Part shown: positions 8,885-17,762 of the stretch, one piece after another
Layout: each line of letters begins with the position of its first letter
Position numbering within the stretch: position 1 is the first letter of the stretch
Source of the DNA: Marinitenerispora sediminis
GTDB lineage: Bacteria > Actinomycetota > Actinomycetes > Streptosporangiales > Streptosporangiaceae
Length of the DNA stretch: 64,000 nt
Assembly: GCF_003336425.1 (NCBI RefSeq)
Contig: NZ_QEIO01000006.1
Location: forward strand, 1-64,000
Reading direction: 5' to 3'
Notes under the pieces: generated by a model
Databases searched by the model: none
Seen by the model: only the letters and a program-made list of their open reading frames with translations
Told to the model about the DNA's origin: nothing
Position numbers and translations under genes: made by a program

Positions 8885-10357
8885 GTGTCGCATCCCGACG
8901 GCCGGCTCAGCATGGACATCGATCCACTCGAACGCGGACCGCAGGACGCCTGTGGAGTGTTCGGGGTCTGGGCTCCCGGCGAAGAAGTCAGCAAGCTCAC
9001 CTATTTCGGTCTCTACGCCCTGCAGCACCGGGGCCAGGAGTCCGCGGGTATCGCTCTCAGCGACGGCGAGCGCATCGTCGTCTACAAGGACATGGGACTG
9101 GTCTCCCAGGTCTTCAACGAGGCGACCCTCGACTCGCTCCAGGGGCACCTGGCCATCGGCCACTGCCGCTACTCCACCACCGGGTCGCCGGTGTGGGAGA
9201 ACGCCCAACCGACCTTCTACTCGTCCCGTGACGGGGGCCTCGCCCTCGGGCACAACGGCAACCTGGTCAACACCCCCGAGCTCGCGGCGATGCTGCCGGC
9301 CGACCGGCTGAACGCGACGACCGACACCGAGGTCCTCACCAGCCTGCTCGCCGCCGACCCCGAGCTCAGCGTCGAGGAGGCGGCGGTCCGGCTGCTGCCC
9401 GACGTGCGGGGCGCCTTCTCCCTCGTCTTCATGGACGAGCGCACCCTCTACGCCGCCCGCGACCCGCAGGGCATCCGCCCGCTGGTGCTCGGCCGCCTGG
9501 AGAGCGGCTGGGTGGTCGCCAGCGAGACCGCCGCCCTGGACATCGTGGGCGCCACCGCGGTGCGCGAGGTGGAGCCGGGCGAGCTCATCACCGTCGACGA
9601 GCGCGGCGTGCGGTCCCGCCGGTTCGCGCCGGCCGCTCCCAAGGGCTGCCTCTTCGAGTACGTCTACCTGGCCCGGCCCGACACCACCATCGCGGGGCGC
9701 AACGTCAACAGCACCCGTGTGGAGGTCGGCCGCCGGCTCGCCCGCCAGCACCCGGCCGAGGCCGACATCGTCATCCCGGTACCCGAGTCCGGCACGCCGG
9801 CCGCGGTCGGCTACGCCGAGGGCAGCGGCATCCCGTTCGCCCAGGGGCTCGTCAAGAACTCCTACGTGGGGCGGACCTTCATCCAGCCCAGCCAGACGCT
9901 GCGCCAGCTCGGCATCCGGCTGAAGCTCAACCCGCTGCGCGACGTCATCGCCGGCAAGCGCCTGGTGGTCGTGGACGACTCGATCGTGCGCGGCAACACC
10001 CAGCGCGCGCTGGTGCGGATGCTGCGCGAGGCCGGCGCCGCCGAAGTGCACGTGCGCATCTCCAGTCCGCCGGTCATGTGGCCGTGCTACTACGGCATCG
10101 ACTTCGCCACCAAGGCCGAGCTCATCGCCGGGAACCTCTCCAACGAGGAGATCCGCGCCTCCATCGACGCCGACTCGCTCGGGTTCATCAGCCTGGACGA
10201 GCTCGTCGCCGCCACCGAGGTGCCCAAGAACCGGCTCTGCAGAGCCTGCTTCGACGGCGTCTACCCGGTCGAGGTCGACGAGGACTCCCGCGGCAAGTAC
10301 CTGCTGGAGAAGACCTGCGGCGCGCCGCGCGCCGCGCTGGCCCCGGCGCGCCGCTAG
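8885..10357 (+). CDS. purF: Amidophosphoribosyltransferase PurF
   Basis: PurF makes 5-phosphoribosylamine from PRPP and glutamine, the first committed step of purine synthesis. The 490-residue product has a short propeptide ending before Cys23 (QDACGVFGVW). That Cys becomes the N-terminal nucleophile of the class II glutaminase after processing, so this is the B. subtilis-like processed type. The PRPP-binding motif VVVDDSIVRGNT is present. Conserved Cys residues in the C-terminal half (for example LFEYVYLARPD near CLFEY and NRLCRACFDG) fit the Fe-S cluster. The GTG start is 7 bases after a TAAGCT element. purM follows after 94 bases. Confidence 0.97.
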   Translation: MSHPDGRLSMDIDPLERGPQDACGVFGVWAPGEEVSKLTYFGLYALQHRGQESAGIALSDGERIVVYKDMGLVSQVFNEATLDSLQGHLAIGHCRYSTTGSPVWENAQPTFYSSRDGGLALGHNGNLVNTPELAAMLPADRLNATTDTEVLTSLLAADPELSVEEAAVRLLPDVRGAFSLVFMDERTLYAARDPQGIRPLVLGRLESGWVVASETAALDIVGATAVREVEPGELITVDERGVRSRRFAPAAPKGCLFEYVYLARPDTTIAGRNVNSTRVEVGRRLARQHPAEADIVIPVPESGTPAAVGYAEGSGIPFAQGLVKNSYVGRTFIQPSQTLRQLGIRLKLNPLRDVIAGKRLVVVDDSIVRGNTQRALVRMLREAGAAEVHVRISSPPVMWPCYYGIDFATKAELIAGNLSNEEIRASIDADSLGFISLDELVAATEVPKNRLCRACFDGVYPVEVDEDSRGKYLLEKTCGAPRAALAPARR

Positions 10358-10402
10358 TCCGCTTCCGTTCCCGACACCGCCGGACCCCGCGTCCCGCGGT
10401 CC

Positions 10403-10425
10403 GCCGCCCCGCCCGGCGGGGCGGC
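10403..10425 (+). terminator. Hairpin between purF and purM
   Basis: GCCGCCCCGCC (10403-10413) and GGCGGGGCGGC (10415-10425) are perfect inverted repeats with almost no loop. The stem could partly terminate purF transcription or simply stabilise its mRNA. No U tract is present. Confidence 0.4.
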
Positions 10426-10451
10426 ACCGAAACCGTTGAGAGGTTCTTTCC

Positions 10452-11507
10452 GTGGCAGAGGGCGCCAACACGGCTCCGGCCTACGCCGCCGCCGGAGTCG
10501 ACATCGCCGCCGGCGAGCGCGCGGTCGACCTGATGAAGAAGCACGTGGCGCGTACCCGCCGACCGGAGCTCGTCACCGACGCCAGCGGCTTCGCCGGGCT
10601 GTTCCGGCTGGACACCACCAAGTACCGGGCTCCGGTGCTCGCCACCTCGACCGACGGCGTGGGCACCAAGGTGATGCTCGCGCAGGCGCTCGACCGGCAC
10701 GACACCATCGGAATCGACCTGGTCGGCATGGTCGTGGACGACCTCGTCGTCAGCGGCGCCGAGCCGCTGTTCATGACCGACTACATCGCCTGCGGCTCCG
10801 TCGTCCCCGAGCGGGTGGCCGAGATCGTCGGCGGCATCGCCGAGGGCTGCCGGCAGGCCGGCTGCGCGCTCATCGGCGGCGAGACGGCCGAGCACCCGGG
10901 CGCCATGCGGCCGGAGGAGTACGACCTGGCCGGCGCCGGCACCGGCATCGTCGAGGCCGACGCGATCCTCGGTCCGGACCGGGTGCGCCCCGGCGACGTC
11001 GTCATCGGCATGGCGTCCTCGGGACCGCACTCCAACGGGTACTCGCTGATCCGGCACGTGGTCGACCGCGCCGGCCTGGACCTGCGGGCGCAGGTGCCGG
11101 AGCTGGGCGCTCCGCTTGGCGAAGTGCTGCTCACCCCGACCCGGGTGTACGCCAAGGACTGCCTGGCGCTGGCCGCCGCGACGGAGGTGCACGCGTTCTC
11201 GCACATCACCGGCGGCGGGCTCGCCGGCAACCTGGCCCGGTCGCTGCCGGCCTCGGTGGACGCCGTGCTGGACCGCTCGACGTGGAGCCCGCCGCCGGTG
11301 TTCGGCTTCCTCGCCGAGCACGGGGAGCTGTCCCGCGCCGATCTGGAGGGGACCTTCAACATGGGGGTGGGCATGGCGGCGGTCGTCGCCCCCGACGCGG
11401 TCGACGACGCGCTGGCGCTGCTGGCGGAACGCGGACTGCCGGCGTGGACCATGGGATCAGTCACACCCGGGACCGGGCGGGTGCGGCTCGACGGTGACCA
11501 TGCCTGA
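10452..11507 (+). CDS. purM: Phosphoribosylformylglycinamidine cyclo-ligase PurM (AIR synthetase)
   Basis: PurM closes the imidazole ring to form AIR from FGAM with ATP, the fifth step of purine synthesis. The 351-residue product has the family start YAAAGVDIAAGERAVDLMK, the nucleotide-site motif STDGVGTKV, the block IGGETAEHPGAMRPEEYDLA, and SSGPHSNGYSLIR with HITGGGLAGNL near the C-terminus. The GTG start at 10452 follows GAGAGG by about 6-8 bases. It lies just after purF and is followed by the opposing DUF3073 gene, the usual actinomycete arrangement. Confidence 0.97.
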   Translation: MAEGANTAPAYAAAGVDIAAGERAVDLMKKHVARTRRPELVTDASGFAGLFRLDTTKYRAPVLATSTDGVGTKVMLAQALDRHDTIGIDLVGMVVDDLVVSGAEPLFMTDYIACGSVVPERVAEIVGGIAEGCRQAGCALIGGETAEHPGAMRPEEYDLAGAGTGIVEADAILGPDRVRPGDVVIGMASSGPHSNGYSLIRHVVDRAGLDLRAQVPELGAPLGEVLLTPTRVYAKDCLALAAATEVHAFSHITGGGLAGNLARSLPASVDAVLDRSTWSPPPVFGFLAEHGELSRADLEGTFNMGVGMAAVVAPDAVDDALALLAERGLPAWTMGSVTPGTGRVRLDGDHA

Positions 11508-11721
11508 CCCCGTCGGCCGGCCGGACCGGCGCGGTGGCGCCGCCGCGCCGGACGCTCCCGGCCTCCGGCCCCGCGCCGCGCTGCGGGGGCAGGCCGGTCG
11601 GGTGCGGACACAGACGGGCCGGCCCGATCCCATGGTGTGGATCGCACCGGCCGTATCTGCCTGCTGTCCGCGGACCCGGTTAGGCGGATGCCCCGTGCCG
11701 CCGACGGCTCAACCCCAGAAA

Positions 11722-11997
11722 CTAGCGAAGACGGTCCGATCGCTCGGAGTCGTCCCCCGTGTCCCCCATGGCGTCGCCGCCCACGTACTTGTCGGCATAG
11801 TCCGCATAACGGTCGACCAGGTCGTCGTAAGGGTCTTCGTAGGCGCCGTCCGACGCACCCGCAGGCTCCTCGGACGACACGTTGTCCTCAGCGACACCCA
11901 GCTCTGCCCGCAGCCGATCAAGGTCGGTACCACCGGCTCTGTACTTCAACCGCCGGGCGACCCTCTGCTGCTTGGCCTTGGCTCGGCCGCGCCCCAT
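11722..11997 (-). CDS. DUF3073 small acidic protein
   Basis: The 91-residue product begins MGRGRAKAKQQRVARRLKY, the basic signature of DUF3073. It continues with the conserved LDRLRAELG and then an acidic, Asp/Tyr-rich tail (YEDPYDDLVDRYADYADKY). The family is restricted to actinobacteria and usually follows purM on the opposite strand, as here. The function is unknown; the basic head and acidic tail suggest nucleic-acid or protein contact. The ATG follows a GAGGGGG site. Confidence 0.88.
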   Translation of the reverse strand: MGRGRAKAKQQRVARRLKYRAGGTDLDRLRAELGVAEDNVSSEEPAGASDGAYEDPYDDLVDRYADYADKYVGGDAMGDTGDDSERSDRLR

Positions 11998-12374
11998 TGG
12001 CTCGACCCCCTCAACGATTTGGGTTTTCCCAAACCCCAGATCACTAGCAAAACCGCAATGCCGGGCTGACGGCCGTCACCGCACTGACGACAGGCGCCAG
12101 CTTACGTACGGATACAACCGTACCCGGTTTGGAACCAACCTGCCTACGCCGCCCGCTGATAAGCGGACGTGCCGCTTCGGCACGCCCTCGACGGCGCGTC
12201 GTCTCAGCCTGACACACCCATATGTCCCGCTCGCCGCCCCTCCGCGTCTCGTCAGCGGTCCCCCGTACGCGCCCGGGAGCGCCGGCGGGTCGCCGAGACC
12301 CGCGCCGACAGCCGTCCGGCCCGGATGTCCGATCAGTGAGTGCCACCGGCCACGATATATGCCACGATGCGTTC
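11998..12374. other. Intergenic region between DUF3073 and the conserved gene at 12375
   Basis: This divergent promoter region holds no credible gene. An inverted repeat TTTGGG-TTTT-CCCAAA at 12018-12033 sits in the 5' leader of the DUF3073 gene and could form a small RNA hairpin or an operator. Confidence 0.45.
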
Positions 12375-13313
12375 GTGCTGCCCTACACCGCCTATCTCCG
12401 TGTCTACCAGCCCATTGCCGCATTTTCGAGCCGGGACCAGGCCTACTGGCGGGCGTACGCGGACTCCCCCGACCGGCCCAGGCGGGTGGAGGCGGTGGCG
12501 GCGGAGCACGCCGAGAGCCTGCGGCGGATCGTCGCCACACCGCCGATCGCCGTTCCCGAGCACGAGAGCGGGGACGCCTACGTGCGCCGGGTGGGCCGGG
12601 AGCTCTACGTCTGCCCGTGGCAGACCCGGCTGCGCTCGTGGCTGGCCTTCCGGGAGTTCCGGACCGCGACTCCCGCCCGCGTCAGCGCGGCGTTCGTCCC
12701 CGAGGCGGTGGCCCGGTCCGCGGAGCTCGGCTTCGCACGCTGGCAGGAGCGCGGCGAACAGCTCCGCACCCGGATCCTCACCAGCACGTGGACCGTCCCG
12801 TTGAGCTGGTTCCTCCCGTTCGCGCCGGCCGAGCGCTGCCTGGTGCTCGACGCGGCCCCCGGGCGGCCGGCGGCGCTCGACGACACCGCGGCACCGCACC
12901 ACCTCCGCGGCCCGGCGCAGCCGGCCGGCGACCGGCCCGACCGCGTCCCGGCGCCCCGCGAAGCGACGCGCGCGATGCTGTATGTCGCCGACGTGGCCGA
13001 GGCCCGCCGACGGCTGGGCCGGGCGGTCTCGGTGCTGCGCGGATCGGTGGGCGAGGGCGTGCTGCTGACCGCGGCCGAGCAGCTGGAGGACTGGCTGTCG
13101 GCGGTGGCCCACCCGCGCGGGCTGCTTGAACTCGACTACGGCGGGCTGGTGCACCTCCTCGACGACGCCGGGCTGCGCGCTGACGAGTCCGTCGCCGAGG
13201 TCGCGGCGGCGGTCACCGGGCTGGAGAACGGCCAGGAGGAGCTGGCGATGGCGATGTACCACCGGCTGACCCGGCGCTGGCGGGCCGTCCAGGCGCTGGA
13301 GCACGCCAACTGA
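12375..13313 (+). CDS. Conserved actinobacterial protein of unknown function upstream of bldC
   Basis: The 312-residue product starts VLPYTAYLRVYQPIAAF, which I recall as the start of an uncharacterised actinobacterial family encoded next to bldC. It is soluble, with no signal peptide or membrane segment. It is rich in Arg, Ala and Glu helices, with a central WQTRLRSWLAF block and the run TWTVPLSWFLPF. The last 80 residues are helical (LLTAAEQLEDWLSA, VTGLENGQEELAMAMYHRL). GTG 12375 was chosen because the family begins there; the frame itself is open to 12222. No catalytic motif was recognised. A strong hairpin follows the stop. Confidence 0.72.
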   Translation: MLPYTAYLRVYQPIAAFSSRDQAYWRAYADSPDRPRRVEAVAAEHAESLRRIVATPPIAVPEHESGDAYVRRVGRELYVCPWQTRLRSWLAFREFRTATPARVSAAFVPEAVARSAELGFARWQERGEQLRTRILTSTWTVPLSWFLPFAPAERCLVLDAAPGRPAALDDTAAPHHLRGPAQPAGDRPDRVPAPREATRAMLYVADVAEARRRLGRAVSVLRGSVGEGVLLTAAEQLEDWLSAVAHPRGLLELDYGGLVHLLDDAGLRADESVAEVAAAVTGLENGQEELAMAMYHRLTRRWRAVQALEHAN

Positions 13314-13318
13314 ACACA

Positions 13319-13352
13319 CGCGGCCGGCGGGGTCCTGGGCCCGCCGGCCGCG
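13319..13352 (+). terminator. Hairpin terminator after the conserved gene
   Basis: GCGGCCGGCGGG (13320-13331) pairs with CCCGCCGGCCGC (13340-13351) around an 8-base loop, starting 6 bases after the stop codon. There is no U tract, as is common in this group. Confidence 0.7.
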
Positions 13353-14077
13353 CGGGTCCGCGGGCGGTGCCGGCAGGGCGGCCGCCACCCCCGGCCGGGC
13401 ACCGCTCTGAGCGGGACGAACGCGAAGGATCGTCACGTTCCGCCCCTCGCCACACCGCACCGAACCTGGAGTACCAGGTTTCTGTTGACGTGATTCTTAA
13501 TCCCTATCGGGTACACGTGGGATAGCTCAGGACGAGTGACGCACCTTGCATCAACTTTACTGAAACTGGGCATACCACCCGATAACTGCCTACTCAGACC
13601 GCTCCCCACTCGTCGCCGAGCGCACGCTGAGTAACCGGAAACCCGTGCCACTGCGCCGATACAGCCGGCGGACGGGAGTTGTCGACCATGGGCCACGTAG
13701 CGACCGAGCGCCTCAGCCAGAGGCGCGTAAGGGCTGGTGAATGGGTGCGTGACACCCCTCACCCGACCCCCTTGCCCCCGTTTCGGACCCCCGGCGTCCT
13801 AGCACTTTCGGCCCGCCGGATCGAGAAAAACAGGGCCGGAGAACGAAGTTTTGACCGAATACGCCACATGCCACTAAACGTGTCGCTAGAATCACTCAGC
13901 GTGACGCGCCGCATTGGTGACTTTGAGATGCCCCATCCAACAAAGTCGCGTTAAGTGGTCGCGTAATCACCTCGGGTGATGCCAATATAGACCTAGAGGG
14001 CAATATTGGACATCCGGGCCAAGTGCCAGGATAAGGCTCAGGATCGGTACACAGATCCAGGAGGAGAGGCCGTACAC
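13353..14077 (+). promoter_or_regulatory. Long A+T-richer upstream region of bldC with inverted repeats
   Basis: More than 700 bases carry no credible gene and become noticeably richer in A+T than the flanks. Two inverted repeats lie close to bldC: ATCACC-TCG-GGTGAT at 13966-13980, and CCAATAT (13982-13988) with ATATTGG (14003-14009) separated by 14 bases. CAATAT also occurs as a direct repeat with an 18-base period. BldC is known to bind A+T-rich direct repeats, so self-regulation here is plausible but inferred. A TTGACG run at about 13483 may be part of an upstream promoter. Confidence 0.5.
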
Positions 14078-14281
14078 ATGTCAACTCGCACGCCCGAGGC
14101 GGAGCCCCTGTTGACCCCTGCCGAGGTTGCCACCATGTTCCGCGTGGACCCCAAGACCGTCACGCGCTGGGCGAAGGCGGGCAAGCTGACCTCGATCCGG
14201 ACGCTGGGTGGCCACCGCCGCTACCGTGAGACCGAAGTTCGTGCACTGCTCGCCGGCATCCCCAACCAGCGCGCGGAGTAG
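14078..14281 (+). CDS. bldC: Developmental transcriptional regulator BldC (MerR-like DNA-binding domain)
   Basis: BldC is a small MerR-type DNA-binding protein that delays the onset of development in Streptomyces by cooperative binding to direct repeats. The 67-residue product is almost exactly family length (68) and reads LLTPAEVATMFRVDPKTVTR followed by WAKAGKLTSIRTLGGHRRYRE, the family's winged-helix motif. ATG 14078 is preceded by AGGAGGAG at 14059-14066. An in-frame ATG at 14006 would add 24 non-conserved residues. It is transcribed alone from a long regulatory region. Confidence 0.95.
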   Translation: MSTRTPEAEPLLTPAEVATMFRVDPKTVTRWAKAGKLTSIRTLGGHRRYRETEVRALLAGIPNQRAE

Positions 14282-14758
14282 TTCTCCCCAGCTCGTGCCG
14301 TAACCGGGGGAGGGGAAGGACAGGGGGGACCGCCTGCCCACCCCGACATGGGCCGGGTCGTCACCGACGGCCCGCCCGGGGTTCGCCCGGCAGAGCCGAA
14401 GACAGCGCCTGTGCGGGTGTCCGGAGGGAGAGGGCCGGACAACGACCAGGCGGACAGCAGGACCACGCGGACCGGAGACGTGACCGCCGCGGACGGCGCC
14501 GCTTCCCAGCGCCGGCGCCCAGGTCATCCCCACCGGTTCCGTCCGCGGGACCATCCCCCGCGGCGGCCGCGTAGCGGTCCTGACCGATCACCCTGACACG
14601 GCCACGGCACCGCCGCGGCGGACCGCCGGCGACGCGCCATCGGAACCCGTTCCCGACCGCGCGTCCGCCGCCGGGGCGTCCGCCGGCCGGAAGCAGAGGG
14701 GCGGACCGGGGCACCAGCCCCGGTCCGCCGCCATCGCCCGCAGGAGTCCGTCGGGGGC
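14282..14758. other. Gap downstream of bldC
   Basis: Between bldC and the DUF1232 gene the sequence is G+C-rich, and every open frame is Arg/Pro/Gly-rich without family resemblance. I see no gene or RNA. No strong terminator stem was identified. Confidence 0.5.
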
Positions 14759-15121
14759 TCAGGACACCACGTGCCCCTGCACGTACTCGGGCCCTCGGGC
14801 CTCCCACTCCATGAAGCGCTCGGTCTCGCTCAGCAGGCTCGCGACGAGCCAGACCGCGACACCGACGTCGTCGGCGAGTCCGAGGATCGGCGCGAAGAAC
14901 TCGGGCACGAGGTCGATCGGCGAGACGATGTAGAGCGCCGCCAGCACGAACAGCGCGAGCTTGGACGTGGACATCTCCGTGTAGCGCCCGCGCAGCCGCG
15001 CACCGAGCAGCCGCGGAACGGCCGCCGCACGCTCCCACAGACCCGGCTTGCCGGGCTTGGTGCTGTCGTGCACCACCTTCCAGGCCGCGGCACCGGCGGC
15101 GACACGGTTGGACTTGCGCAT
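14759..15121 (-). CDS. DUF1232 (YkvA-like) small membrane protein
   Basis: The 120-residue product carries the DUF1232 core ALYIVSPIDLVPEFFAPILG followed by LADDVGVAVWLVASLL, which gives two short hydrophobic segments. The N-terminus is basic (MRKSNRVAAGAAAWKVVHDS). Function is unknown; the family is widespread and small. ATG 15121 has AGGTGAAGAG immediately upstream. The long frame reading further upstream to 16444 is the shadow of the amidase gene on the other strand. Confidence 0.85.
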   Translation of the reverse strand: MRKSNRVAAGAAAWKVVHDSTKPGKPGLWERAAAVPRLLGARLRGRYTEMSTSKLALFVLAALYIVSPIDLVPEFFAPILGLADDVGVAVWLVASLLSETERFMEWEARGPEYVQGHVVS

Positions 15122-15364
15122 TCTCTTCACCTCGGCATGTGTCGGTGGAACGGGGGCCGCGTTTTGAGATATGACGCGTCTCCGCTCCAGGTTGTTCCCG
15201 AAGATCGGTGCCGGCATTCCCCTGGATTTCTCACATGCCAGGCTTTCCCGACCTCGGACGCTTCGTCCGTCCCGCTCGGCCCGGTGCCGGGGACTCCGCC
15301 CGTGCCGTAGGTTGTGGGGCGGACACGTCCGTCCGCCGGCCGAACCGTTCGGGGAGCCATTCTG

Positions 15365-16237
15365 ATGACGCGCCGCCACCTCGCCGACCGACCGGTACGC
15401 CTGCGGGGGGCCGGCCTGCTCGCGATGGCGGCGGCCGCGCTGCTGGCGGCCGGCTGCGCCGGAACCGGCGGCGTTCCCACCACCGACGTCACGGCCACGC
15501 TGCCGCTGCCGGCCCCGGACGCACCGGGCGACGAGGCCCACTCGCCCCAGGCCGACGAGGCACCTCCCGCCGGTCCGCTCGCCGGCCTGACAGTGGTCAT
15601 CGATCCCGGGCACAACGGCGGGAACGCCGACGCGCCCGAGGAGATCAACCGGCAGGTCCCCGCCGGTCCCGGTACCAAGTCCTGCGACACCGTGGGGGCC
15701 GAGACGGCCGAGGGCTACCCCGAGCACGAGTTCACCTGGGACCTCTCCCAGCGGGTCCGCGACCGGCTGGAGGCGGAGGGCGCCCGGGTGGTCCTCACCC
15801 GCCAGGACGACACGGGCGTGGGGCCCTGCGTGAACGAACGCGCCGAGATCGGCAACGACGCCGGCGCGGACGCCGCCATCTCGCTGCACGCGGACGGCGC
15901 ACCGGCGGGGTACCGCGGCTTCCACGTCATCGCCCCCGGTGAGGTGGCCGGGTACACCGAGGACATCGTGGAGCCGTCGATGCGGCTCGCGGAGGACGTC
16001 CGCGACCGCTTCGCCGAACTCTCCGGCCAGCCGCCGGCCGGCTACGCGGGCGAGGACGGCATCGACGTGCGCACGGACCTGGGCGGGCTGAACATGTCGA
16101 CCGTGCCCAAGGTGTTCCTGGAGGTCGGCAACATGGGCGACCCGACCGACGCCGGCCACCTCGCCGACGAGGCGTGGCGGGACCGGGCCGCGGCGGGCGT
16201 CGCGGCGGGGGTGGCGGACTACCTGCGCCGGGAGTAG
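15365..16237 (+). CDS. N-acetylmuramoyl-L-alanine amidase lipoprotein (Amidase_3)
   Basis: The enzyme cleaves the bond between MurNAc and L-Ala in peptidoglycan at the cell surface. The 290-residue product has a basic N-terminus and a lipobox LLAAGC (Cys31), then a Pro/Asp-rich linker of about 45 residues. The catalytic domain has the zinc ligands in VIDPGHNGG, EHEFTWDL and SLHADG, and the catalytic Glu in FLEVGNMGD. An insertion with Cys residues follows the first motif (GPGTKSCDTVG). ATG 15365 is preceded by GGGGAGCC. A strong hairpin follows. Confidence 0.9.
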   Translation: MTRRHLADRPVRLRGAGLLAMAAAALLAAGCAGTGGVPTTDVTATLPLPAPDAPGDEAHSPQADEAPPAGPLAGLTVVIDPGHNGGNADAPEEINRQVPAGPGTKSCDTVGAETAEGYPEHEFTWDLSQRVRDRLEAEGARVVLTRQDDTGVGPCVNERAEIGNDAGADAAISLHADGAPAGYRGFHVIAPGEVAGYTEDIVEPSMRLAEDVRDRFAELSGQPPAGYAGEDGIDVRTDLGGLNMSTVPKVFLEVGNMGDPTDAGHLADEAWRDRAAAGVAAGVADYLRRE

Positions 16238-16241
16238 CCCG

Positions 16242-16285
16242 CCCCCGGGCGGCGCCGGGCCGGGGCCCGGGGCGCCGCCCGGGGG
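16242..16285. terminator. Bidirectional hairpin between amidase and RNHCP genes
   Basis: CCCCCGGGCGGCGCC pairs with GGCGCCGCCCGGGGG over 15 bases around a G/C-rich loop. It lies in the 59-base gap between two convergent genes and probably terminates both. Confidence 0.75.
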
Positions 16286-16296
16286 GCGGGGCCGCG

Positions 16297-16671
16297 CTAC
16301 CAGCGAGCGAGGTGCTCCAGCGGGAACGGCGGGTTGGCCAGCGGCTGGACCGCCATCCGCATCAGCGGCAGCGGGTTGTCGTCGCCGGCCGTCCGGTTTC
16401 CGTTGAGCGCGCCGCATCCGGTGCACCGGTGGATGATCGCCCATTCGCCGTCGCCGCGGACGGCGACCGAGATGGGTTCCATACGCGCCCCGCAGTCCGA
16501 GGCGCGGTCACCCGGGACCCGGGCGTCGACGTGCCGGCTCCACAAGCAGTTCGGGCAGTGGTTGCGGTGCGCCGTACCCGGGGCGCTCAGGGAGACGTCC
16601 AGTCGGCAGTTGAGGCAGCGGAACGATTCCGCGCGCCGGTGGGCGCGGGAACGGGAATCGCGTCGGGACAC
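16297..16671 (-). CDS. RNHCP-domain protein
   Basis: The 124-residue product carries the family signature RNHCPNCLWSRHVD. It also has further paired Cys residues (FRCLNC, SDCGARM, HRCTGCGALNGNR) that look like two zinc ribbons, and the C-terminal DNPLPLMRMAVQPLANPPF. The family is small, common in actinomycetes and uncharacterised; zinc binding is an inference from the CxxC pairs. GTG 16671 was chosen because the conserved part begins about 15 residues later and GGAG lies upstream. The frame is open to 16842. Confidence 0.82.
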   Translation of the reverse strand: MSRRDSRSRAHRRAESFRCLNCRLDVSLSAPGTAHRNHCPNCLWSRHVDARVPGDRASDCGARMEPISVAVRGDGEWAIIHRCTGCGALNGNRTAGDDNPLPLMRMAVQPLANPPFPLEHLARW

Positions 16672-16958
16672 GTCGTGTGCTCCATGCGTGAGAGGCGGGT
16701 GGGTGCGAACGCGTGAGCGTTCCCCGCCGGCTCCGCGGAGGGCGCCGGATCCGTGCCGGTCAGGTGTCCGGCCCCTCGACGAAGACGCGGAGTACGCTCG
16801 GAGCCCACCGGGCCATAGGCCACCTCTCTCATTGGGGAACACCGCGCGGGCGCGCGGTCCTGCGGCCAGTCAATCCTGAGCCGCCGCAGGCGGGCAACGG
16901 GTTTTCCGGCCGCGCTGCCGCCCGGGGGCGCAGCCGCGCCGTCGGGACCGGACGCCGG

Positions 16959-17708
16959 TCAGCCCGCGTTCCGGCGGCCCGGGCGGCCGCGCCGCCAGAG
17001 CGCCCGGCGGAACCGGCCGCGCCCCTGGCCGTAGGAGACGAGCAGGACGGCGACGGCGCCGCTGAGGACGATCCCGAGGAGTCCGGCCTCGGGACCGAAC
17101 GTGCCGCCGGACCACGGTTCCGGACCGCTGGTCTCGGTGCGGAACAGCGGGTGGCCGAGGTCGTAGCCTCCGACGGGAGCCCCGAGCACCAGCCCCCCTG
17201 TCACACTCCACGCGAAGTCGAGGGCGATCACGAACCACAGGCTGCGGGTCGCGCCGTATCCCACCCCGAGCAGGATGCCGAACTGCAGCGCGACCGCCGC
17301 CACCGACCATGCCGTGACATGCGGCAGGAGCGCGTGGGCGGCCCCGAACAGCACGGCGCTCAGCAGCACCGCCGCGGCCGAGCCGAGCAGCCACTCCACG
17401 GCGGTGTAGAGGATGCCGCGGAACAGGACCTCCTGCACCACGACACTCACCAGGACGGCGGCCAGGGACAGCGGCCAACTCGTGCGCACCCCGACGAAGT
17501 CGACGTCGTACCAGCCGGCTGCCTGGCCGACCAGGACGACGTCGGTGACGAGCACGGTGCCGATGAGGGCGCCCGCCGCGGCGTGCCGGGGAGCGTTGCG
17601 CACGCCCCGGCGGAGCCAGCGGGCGCACACCGCCGACGGCGACCCCCGCGTGCCGCGCGCCGAGGCCCCGCCGGCCGCGCCGCGGTGCCGCGGCACGTGT
17701 CCCTCCAT
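16959..17708 (-). CDS. CPBP-family intramembrane protease-like protein
   Basis: CPBP (Abi) proteins are Rce1-like intramembrane proteases, some of which act in bacteriocin immunity. The 249-residue product has an Arg-rich N-terminal tail and about six membrane segments. The motif region reads VVQEVLFRGILY, the place of the usual EExxxR, and the second motif reads LFGAAHALL. The first Glu of the pair is replaced by Gln here, so activity is uncertain. It lies 54 bases downstream of a DUF418-like membrane protein on the same strand, and the two are probably co-transcribed. Confidence 0.75.
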   Translation of the reverse strand: MEGHVPRHRGAAGGASARGTRGSPSAVCARWLRRGVRNAPRHAAAGALIGTVLVTDVVLVGQAAGWYDVDFVGVRTSWPLSLAAVLVSVVVQEVLFRGILYTAVEWLLGSAAAVLLSAVLFGAAHALLPHVTAWSVAAVALQFGILLGVGYGATRSLWFVIALDFAWSVTGGLVLGAPVGGYDLGHPLFRTETSGPEPWSGGTFGPEAGLLGIVLSGAVAVLLVSYGQGRGRFRRALWRRGRPGRRNAG

Positions 17709-17762
17709 CCGGCCTCCCCCGACCTCGCCGGCGGCGGAGCGGCCCTGGCCGCCCCGCCGCGT

